Source: Bettongia penicillata ogilbyi (lineage: Eukaryota > Chordata > Mammalia > Diprotodontia > Potoroidae). Taken from it: a DNA stretch of 64,000 nucleotides. The notes beneath the pieces are model-generated. The model was not told the origin of the DNA. It searched no databases and saw only the letters and a program-made list of their open reading frames with translations. The position numbers and the translations under genes were made by a program. This document shows positions 57,748-64,000 of this stretch, in pieces. The DNA is taken from assembly GCA_023548195.1 (NCBI GenBank), contig JAJHZJ010000013.1:2055001-2119000 (forward strand), in the 5' to 3' direction. Position 1 is the first letter of the stretch, and every line of letters starts with the position of its first letter.

Positions 57748-57819
57748 CTGCCGAAAGCCAGCTGGTATAGAGAAGAAAAGCAAAGGAACGCCAAAGTTCA
57801 CTGATTTCACGGCCTCCTG
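57748..57819 (-). other. Candidate internal exon B, 72 nt
   Basis: On the minus strand an acceptor ('gatgtctgcattag') is followed by 72 nt ending 'tttcggcag' and a good donor 'gtatgt'. Two frames are open. One gives EAVKSVNFGVPLLFFSIP (phase 0 to 0). The other gives GREISELWRSFAFLLYTSW (phase 1 to 1, hydrophobic, membrane-like). An alternative acceptor three bases in ('attagcag') would give 69 nt. Both lengths preserve frame. G+C is higher than in the flanks. Lies about 1.04 kb downstream of candidate exon A. No family recognised. Confidence 0.35.
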
Positions 57820-58858
57820 CTAATGCAGACATCAAATTATTCAGCCTATAGCACAACAACAAGGTCATTCAATTGCACTATGTGAGCTGCTTCTACCATC
57901 TGAAGGTAAAATATATTTCTGAAAGTCTTCATTACACTTCCTACACAGAAGGCTGGTGTTAGACCTGCATCTTTTAGGAAAAAAGTGACTTAAAAGTACT
58001 CAAACTTTTCACCTCCTACCCAGAAGAGCTATGAATCAAAACTTTTGATAGAAGAAAAGTCATCCATTCTCGATAGATGCCACAATTCTGAATTCCAGCT
58101 ACTGAAGAGATATTAGACAGAAGACTGAGCTGTTCTTGGTACACCACCAACTAACTCCCAACCATCCACACAAATGGTGAGGATGACCCTAAATACTGGA
58201 TAGTTCCCCCAAACTTCTTCAGTTTGGGCTTTAGGTGAATATTTGCCCATACATCTTAGTTTCCTTTAAGCAGATGGTAAAGGCAATTTATGTTCCCTGA
58301 GGATGTGAGCAAGGTCCTGGGGGAAGGCAGCTGAAGAGTGAGGCTCCATATTCGAGGAATGGGGTGGGGGGCATGGGGAGAACAAACAAGTAAATAATTC
58401 ACTTTTGGAAAACTAACTTTGCCAAGTCTGAGGATAAACCAAACACTGCTACAATACACCATTAAGTCCCTGAATGCCATTGCAGCTTGCTAGATAGGAC
58501 AGAGATAGAAAATAAGGAAAAGGGGGGACCTTCATAAAGGAATTGACTACTGCTTTTGTTTCTGCTGCTGTCATGCCATGAACACCATGAATCCCAACTT
58601 CACCAAAAAAACCAAACACAGCTAGAACTTACAGCCAACAAGAAATGACAAAACAGAGACATATATTTCTATCATCTCAAACTGGTAATTCGTCATTTCC
58701 AAGAGACTGGAGGAGAAAACAAATAGAAGGAAATAAAATGATCCAGCCCACAGAACTTCTCATTTTCCAGAATGAGGCCATCCATTGTGAACTGTGAGAA
58801 AAACTCATCTTTTTTACAATTAAGTGGTAGGAAACACAAATGATGACTGGGGACCTAC
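57820..58858. other. Region between the two exon candidates
   Basis: No repeat recognised. It would be a 1,039-base intron if both exons are real. Minus frame 58256-58480 shows nothing recognisable. Confidence 0.3.
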
Positions 58859-58923
58859 CTTGTAGAAGGGCTCCATTTCTCTTGAAAAAGGTGCTTCCTG
58901 GCCAGATGGGAGGACCTGATGTG
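58859..58923 (-). other. Candidate internal exon A, 65 nt
   Basis: On the minus strand an acceptor ('ttcttattctattttag') is followed by 65 nt ending 'cttctacaag' and a donor 'gtaggt'. All three frames are open in this exon, but one meets a stop in exon B. The remaining two read [20 protein letters not shown] (ends at a codon boundary) and [20 protein letters not shown] (one base over). Each joins an open frame of exon B. G+C is clearly above the flanks. I recognise neither peptide. A non-coding exon or chance splice motifs remain possible. Confidence 0.35.
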
Positions 58924-59261
58924 CTAAAATAGAATAAGAAATGAGCATCAAGTCCATTTTATTTGTACTCAGGCTTTTATAAGCACTATTATTTGAACAC
59001 AAAAATTCTAAAGAAGCCACAAGAAATATTTTCTGAATTTTGTATTCCTTATTACCTTAGGTAAGTATACCACTCTCTCATTAAAACTACCTTTTGCCTT
59101 TCACTAACTTCAGTGTGTTTGTGTGTAATCTCTGCCTCTTTCCTTGAATCACAATATTTTACACTCATGGGGACTTATTACTACTTTTTTATACATATTT
59201 TTCTTTTTATGTCAATTACTGAATTGTTTTGGTTTCATGGCTTTAGCCCCCAGCCTCGTGT
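58924..59261. other. Unassigned; acceptor-donor fusion near 59060
   Basis: 'cttattaccttag/gtaagt' on the plus strand joins a splice acceptor directly to a donor at 59060/59061. Confidence 0.3.
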
Positions 59262-59370
59262 ATGGGCTGTCCCATAAGTCTTAGTGCTATTCTAATCTTT
59301 AATAGCACTTTTATATTATTTAATAATAATAATATGATTAATATAACCAAGACTTTTGGGATGCAGTATG
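59262..59370. mobile_element. Possible mariner-type MITE
   Basis: Left end 'cccataagtcttagtgct' and, on the other strand at the right end, 'cccaaaagtcttggtt' form imperfect inverted repeats about 90 bases apart. TA dinucleotides flank both sides. 'cccaaaagtctta' ends are typical of some Tc1/mariner elements. No transposase remains. Confidence 0.4.
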
Positions 59371-59559
59371 TCTTGTCAATTTCATGCATTAACGTACTGC
59401 ATTCTATCTTCTCCACAAGACTTAAAAGATGTGCCTGCAACCATAGTTTCAGAAGACAGATGGGGGGGAAGGAGAAAAATAGAAAGATTTCACAGAAACT
59501 CCAGCTGTTTTTAACAGCTGAAAATTTACCCTATTTTTAGATAAGTAATGAGATGAAAT
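59371..59559. other. No feature recognised
   Basis: Includes a G-run at 59462-59468. No gene signal. Confidence 0.35.
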
Positions 59560-59670
59560 GCACTAGAGTGAATTGAGGGTATCTAAGTCAGGAAAACTGA
59601 AGTTTCAAGTCCCACCTGTACTCCATAAGTAATCTGGGGCAAGTCACTTAATCCTCGAGTATCAGAGGTA
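59560..59670 (+). repeat. MIR-like SINE fragment
   Basis: 'actagagtgaattgaggg', 'agtttcaagtcccacctg' and 'ggggcaagtcacttaatcc'. Confidence 0.55.
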
Positions 59671-60139
59671 TTCATAACTCTAAGGTACAGGATAACAGCT
59701 AACCTGTATTGGTAAAGGAAATTTCCTCAGTGAGAACTTCCTAGACTAATAAAATCACAGGTCCAGAGAGGAAAAAAAAAATTATACCAAGATGGTCTTG
59801 ATAAATACTGAGACTTAAGTAGGGAATGAAGATGTCTTTTGAAGCAAAGAATGGTTTAGATCAATTTCAGAAAACTCAGTCAAAAACACTGCTATATCAA
59901 ATCTAAAATTAGTTCTGCACAAGACAATGTTGTCAATCTCTTTGTATATGTGTGTGCGTGTGCTTGTATACAAATATATGAATCTTAACTATGTTGGATG
60001 GAATAAGAGACCAGCACATTAAAGTGTATATGAAGTACAAGATACCTAAAGGATAAGCAGACTTGCAGTACAACAGAACATTTTGTCTGTTTTTTAAAAC
60101 CAGAAGCAGTGGCTAGATGGTAACTTAATAGGGCAACAT
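59671..60139. other. No feature recognised
   Basis: AT-rich with a short TG-rich stretch near 59945. Confidence 0.4.
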
Positions 60140-60290
60140 GGTATATAGTGTATACATGGAATTCTGGCCTGGGAATCAGAAGATCTCAGTTCGAGTCTCA
60201 GGTCTGTTACTTTACTACATGACTAACCTGGACATAGTCCCAGTTTTTCTTATGTGTTTTAGCTAACTTCGAGGGCTCTTCCATTTTAAC
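60140..60290 (+). repeat. Type C-like SINE, degraded
   Basis: 'ttctggcctgggaatcagaa', 'cagttcgagtctcaggtc' and 'gagggctcttccatttta'. Confidence 0.6.
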
Positions 60291-60552
60291 CCTCCTACAC
60301 TAAGTCCACACAAAGCCATATATATAGTATTCACTCAGACTTAAAAGAGTTAGGGTACTTAATATACAAAAAGATCCTCAAATGTTAAAATTATGTAAAG
60401 CATGCCAGGATACAAAACATGTCTTAATATTAATTTTTTAAACAATGAGCATATTTTTTAAAACCATATGAAATAAAAACAATAAAATAATGGCAGTTTT
60501 TGTAGTGTTTTGGAGGGTTAGAAAGATAGTGTAAGGTATATTCTTGTTTTAC

Positions 60553-60725
60553 AGTTAGTCAATAAATATTTATTAAGTATCCATCATGTGTCAGGCACTG
60601 TGCTAAGCACTAGGGATACAAAGAAAGACAAAAGACCCTGCTGCTCTCAAGGAAGTCAGAACCAAAAGGAGGAAACAATATGCAGATAAATACGTACAAA
60701 CAAGCTATAGAGAGGATGAGCAGGA
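60553..60725 (-). repeat. L3-like LINE 3' end, well preserved
   Basis: 'agtcaataaatatttatta', 'catgtgtcaggcactgtgc', 'taagcactagggatacaaag' and 'gctctcaaggaagtcag'. The clearest copy in the window. Confidence 0.75.
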
Positions 60726-60744
60726 AGTAAATAAGAGGAGTTTG

Positions 60745-60842
60745 GAAAGGATTCCTGTAGAAGATGGGGAAAGAGTGGGCAAAGTCATTTGCCCAACATC
60801 ATACAACTAGTAAGGGCTGGAGCCAGGTGATCTGACTCTCAG
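60745..60842 (-). repeat. MIR-like SINE, reverse
   Basis: 'gtcatttgcccaacatcata' and 'ctagtaagggctggagcc'. Confidence 0.6.
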
Positions 60843-60874
60843 TGAAGCATTGTTTCCATTATCGGTATACTGCA

Positions 60875-61030
60875 ATGCAGATAAAAATACATCTGATATA
60901 CGTGCTGTGGCTTTTACTGCTTTCTCTGCCTTCTCTGCTTCCTCCTCTCTGTAAACAGATCTGCAAGCCAAAGAAGGGGGCCAAGATTTGCACTAACAAC
61001 AGATGGACCTACTGTGGCGCTTCTACCTAA
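60875..61030 (+). CDS. Small ORF: secreted Cys-rich peptide or terminal exon
   Basis: A 51-codon ORF starts MQIKIHLIYVLWLLLLSLP, a textbook signal-peptide shape (basic residue, hydrophobic core, then PPLC). It ends in a Lys- and Cys-rich part, QICKPKKGAKICTNNRWTYC, with four Cys overall counting LC. The hydrophobic part is encoded by a C/T-rich tract ('tttctctgccttctctgc') that ends 'gtaaacag' at 60958, an excellent splice acceptor. So the alternative is intron to 60958 and a terminal exon from 60959 encoding only ICKPKKGAKIC...CGAST and TAA. No Kozak context, upstream promoter or family match. Conservation would decide between the two readings and chance. Confidence 0.25.
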   Translation: MQIKIHLIYVLWLLLLSLPSLLPPLCKQICKPKKGAKICTNNRWTYCGAST

Positions 61031-61149
61031 GGGCTGGGAAGCAGTAAACATATTTCTCTTCTACCTGACTCCAGCTCTCCAAACATCTGAGGTTCAAAGA
61101 AAAAAATAATTAAAAGGCATAAAATGGCTTTAAATTATCTCAAAGTCCT

Positions 61150-61395
61150 ACCCTTCTGCAAGAAGTCTTTACCAGTACTTTCTTAATCTAAGTGCCTTCC
61201 CATGGAGACTATCTCAGCTGATCCTATATATCTTGTTCATCTACAGCTGTCTGCATGATGTCTCACCGCTTAGACTGTGAAATCCTTGAGAGCAAGGGAC
61301 TGGTTTTGACCTTTCTTTGTGCCCCTAGAACTTAGCATAGTGCCTGGTACCTAGTAGGAGCTCAGTGACTTCTTGTTGACTTAACCACCCTAGCA
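61150..61395 (+). repeat. L2 3' region
   Basis: 'agactgtgaaatccttgaga', 'cctttctttgtgcccctag' and 'gtgcctggtacctagtagg' in consensus order. Confidence 0.75.
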
Positions 61396-61684
61396 GATAA
61401 CCAGTAGTTTGACAACCTGCTTCTCATTAGAAAAGAGTAAACAGCAATTTCTCTACTACCAACATTGCTTCCTGTGATTTACAGAAGTTGTTTATGATTT
61501 GGATTGCATGTGTTTCTTTAAACATTGCTGTCCCCAAGGACTTGCTAACTGAAGTATTACCTTAGCTTTCCTCAGAATACACAGAGGCCACTCCCCCATC
61601 AGACCATTCAGAACACTGCTTTATTCTGACTTATCGGAAGAGGAAGTGACATTAGAGGGATAGAAAAGACAGAAGGCAAATTCT
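61396..61684. other. No feature recognised
   Basis: Unique-looking, no coding signal. Confidence 0.4.
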
Positions 61685-61790
61685 GTTCATTCATTCATAT
61701 GTTCAATATTTACTGAGTAAGCAAAGGTACTTTACTAAGGTAGTAAGTCCCTACTGTGCAGGATTCTAAGTCCTGGAGAAGAAAAACGTG
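61685..61790 (-). repeat. L3-like LINE 3' end, degraded
   Basis: 'atgttcaatatttactgag' and 'gcaggattctaagtcctgg'. Confidence 0.4.
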
Positions 61791-62394
61791 ACAAATAACC
61801 TATGCAATCAATACATTTTTGTTTTAGATTTTCTCAATTTGTAAACATCAAGATGCTTTCTGAGTAATTCAGACATGTAAGACAAAATGCAGCAGAATTT
61901 AAGCATGCCTACACTCTTCTAGAAACTACTGCTGTGCCAGGTATAGCCTGAAACATATGCTAGTAGAGGCTGAGGTTGGGGATCACTGAATTTCTGAGTT
62001 CTGAGCCACAGCTGGGCTAAAAGTAACGGTGTCTACACTAAGTTTGGTACCATTATAGTCCAGTATAGTGACCCCTGGGGAGCAAAGGGATACTAAGTTG
62101 CTTGTAGGGGGGAAAGGCAAAGCAGCTCAGGTTACAAAAACAGAGGAGGTTAAAAGCTTCAGTACCTTGGCAAATGAATTTGTAAGCCTGGGTGAGATAG
62201 AGATGCCAAGTCTTATTTTTTAAAGTCACTTTTCTGGTACCTTTTTTTTTATATATTTTTATAATTCTGGTAATTTCTGGCAATTCCAACAATTTTGGTA
62301 ATTTGTGGGTCCTGCCTCACCTATCAGGCACACAATTTATTTAAGTTACTTCACCAGTGGGAGAGATAAGTTTGTCCGAATTATCGATTCAATT
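61791..62394. other. No feature recognised
   Basis: Unique-looking. A short wobble repeat of 'aattctggtaatttctgg' type near 62260-62300. Confidence 0.35.
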
Positions 62395-62545
62395 CTGCAA
62401 CCAACATTTATTATGCATGTCAGGTTCTGTGCCAGATGGTGGAAGATACTAAGGTAAAACCAAAACAATAACCAAAGTAGTCCTTGACCTCAGGTAGCCT
62501 ACCTGGGTAAACTGAGTAATGACAACAGATAGGCATGTAAGCAAA
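62395..62545 (-). repeat. L3-like LINE 3' end
   Basis: 'caaccaacatttattatgc', 'tcaggttctgtgccag' and 'gtccttgacctcaggtagcc'. Confidence 0.6.
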
Positions 62546-62639
62546 TGCATTATCTTTTTAAAGTAATTGCAAGGAGAGGGGCAAAAAACTGGGGTTTGGG
62601 AATTCAGGACAGAGTTCACACAGGAGGTGGTGTATACGG

Positions 62640-62812
62640 TAGCTCCTTGTCCTTCCTTCTAGAAGATGACCATGACCTCAGGAAGGTGATGCCATGACTT
62701 GCAAGTGAACTGAATTTAAGTGAGGCAGAGCTGCACAAAATCCTCACTTTCTCCTCCGGAGCCATCTGGATCCAGCAGCAACATTTAATTGAAGACAACT
62801 GGAGATGCTCTC
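62640..62812 (-). repeat. Family D element, 3' part, reverse
   Basis: On the minus strand: 'catctccagttgtcttcaa', 'ccagatggctccggagg', 'cagttcacttgcaagtcat', 'tggcatcaccttcctgagg' and 'tcatggtcatcttctagaa'. Same order as the two plus copies. Confidence 0.75.
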
Positions 62813-62899
62813 CCCCCCACCCCCCATCAAGTCAGTTTGACCAGAATGGAGAATATATGAGGGGAACTGATATGAAGTTAAGTATGGTACCCATGGAAA

Positions 62900-64000
62900 A
62901 CCCACAGGTGATAGAATCAAGTTGAAACACTTTCAAGTAGAGGATTTCATCTTATATCCCAAAGAAAACAGGGATCCATGGGAGATTTGAACTGTGGCAA
63001 AGTGGTCAGACGTGTTGAAGATGGACTGGAAAACAGGGACATCTACAGCAGTGGCCCAGGAAAGTGGCAGTGATAGCTTGATCTAAGATGGAGGCTGTAT
63101 GAATGGAGAGGAGGAGATATTGTGAAGGCAGAAATGACAGGATTTGGTCAGTGATTTGACCAGAGGGTGGAGGGCAAGATGAAAGGAAGAATTAAGTAAG
63201 ATTCCAAAAGTATAAACTGAGTAATTAAGTTTATGGTGGATCCCTCAGCAAAGATAGAGAAGTTCAGAGGATTAATGATTTTGGTGGGAAACGAGTTTGC
63301 TATTGGACATGTTAAGTTTGTGAAGTCTATGGGATATCCAGAAGAGATGTCTAACATGCAACTGGTAATGTCAGACTAGAATTTAGGAGTGAGGATAAGG
63401 GTTGAAAACTGATACACTTATCCCCTCCACATCATGACTTTCCCAACTGCAGCTTCAATATATTGCAGGTTGGCCTAAGAAATTAAATGGAAATTTGGGG
63501 GGAGTTTTAAGGAAACCGCAGATGATACAGAAATAGTTTAGAAACTCAGAAATGTATAAAATATATGTATGGTATTATATAATATCCATATTTTACCCCA
63601 GACTTCTTCTCTGGTACAAAAGGAGAGCCAAAAAATTTTAGATAGATTTAGACAGACCCCAGATTTCAGGGTGCCCTAACACTCTGTGCCCCACCCCCCA
63701 CCCACCCCCACCATGTGGAAGGGTTAACTGTATAGATTTGGCAGTCATCTGCACAGAGACACAAACTGAACTGATAGCAAGTGATATGATCATTAAGTAA
63801 GAGAACAGAGAGAAGGTCAAGGACAGAGCCTTGGGGGATACACACTTAGTAAGTGGGAGGAAAGAGATGATTGAGCAAAAGAGACAGAGAATTATTAGAC
63901 AAAAGGAGAACTAAGAGAGGAGAACCAGAGGCCAAGGGAGGTTTTTTCTGAGAGAAGTGAATGATTTACCATGCCATAAGTGGAAGAAAAGCAAAACAGA
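62900..64000 (-). repeat. L2-clade LINE ORF2, reverse, runs off window
   Basis: Plus-strand landmarks are antisense L2 ORF2: 'gacaggatttggtcagtga', 'ggacatgttaagtttgtg', 'atgggatatccagaagaga' and 'cagagccttgggggata'. The last is the complement of the RT VPQGSVLGPLLF block. Translation of 63638-63820 (minus) still shows the shape of the LGDLI...YADDSQIYI region, but the YADD box has been lost. No intact frame. Confidence 0.75.

Noticed and set aside
49795..57819. Chain of minus-strand mini-exons (57748-57819, 49795-49848, 29898-29923) with matching phases
   Set aside because: The extra pieces have weak acceptors or are only 26 nt. With three phases to choose from, such chains can be built by chance.

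Overview
This window looks like ordinary marsupial (metatherian) nuclear DNA, intronic or intergenic. It is AT-rich and has no long open reading frames. It is packed with old SINEs and LINEs and holds several microsatellites. The metatherian call rests on about fifteen MAR1-type CORE-SINEs (tRNA-like head, core, and a tail reading roughly 'ggcaaaccactccag...tctttgccaagaaaacccc...gactgaa'), a tRNA-head SINE of the wallaby/opossum kind at 23463-23636, a decayed RTE LINE, and a dispersed element ending 'gatgtcatggtcctcttcgagaa', all families I know from opossum and wallaby sequence. The species cannot be named from this.

Family shorthand. MAR1-type is as above. Type B is a SINE with the same core but a MIR/MIR3-like tail ('gttgtgaggatcaaatgagata', 'gtaaagcgctttgcaaa'). 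Type C is a SINE whose tail reads 'ggactagatgacctc...cttccagctctaaat'. 'MIR-like' is a copy whose tail cannot be typed. L3-like is a CR1/L3-type LINE 3' end seen as 'catttattaagtgcctac...gcactgtgctaag' and repeated about twelve times. Family D is the element at 25055, 35775 and 62640.

Layout. 1-1.75 kb: an L2 LINE split by a SINE and an AT-rich tandem repeat. 2-5 kb: mostly single-copy DNA with a diverged direct duplication. 5.5-9 kb: five SINEs and a possible exon. 9-11 kb: a poly(T) start that looks like the 3' end of a minus-strand retrocopy. 11-18 kb: L2, L3-like and nested SINEs. 20.5 kb: the most coding-like piece on the minus strand. 22-23.6 kb: RTE, a triple microsatellite and a tRNA-SINE. 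25-34 kb: L2 and SINE debris. 35-38 kb: a promoter-bearing family D element, a GA/GT microsatellite and a fossil hAT transposon with a dead BED zinc finger. 38-48 kb: dense L2, L3-like and SINE nests. 49 kb: a full-length 7SL RNA retropseudogene inserted in a MIR-like element. 51.7 kb: about 41 uninterrupted GGAA units. 57.7-58.9 kb: two exon-like segments on the minus strand with compatible phases. 60.9 kb: a 51-codon ORF that could be a secreted Cys-rich peptide or just a splice acceptor plus terminal exon. 62.6-64 kb: family D, then a long antisense L2 reverse-transcriptase region running off the end.

No complete protein-coding gene is supported. Most of the short open frames are chance or repeat-derived. 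If a host gene spans the window, the minus-strand exon candidates at 20.6, 57.8 and 58.9 kb are the best clues to it, but none matches a protein I recognise.
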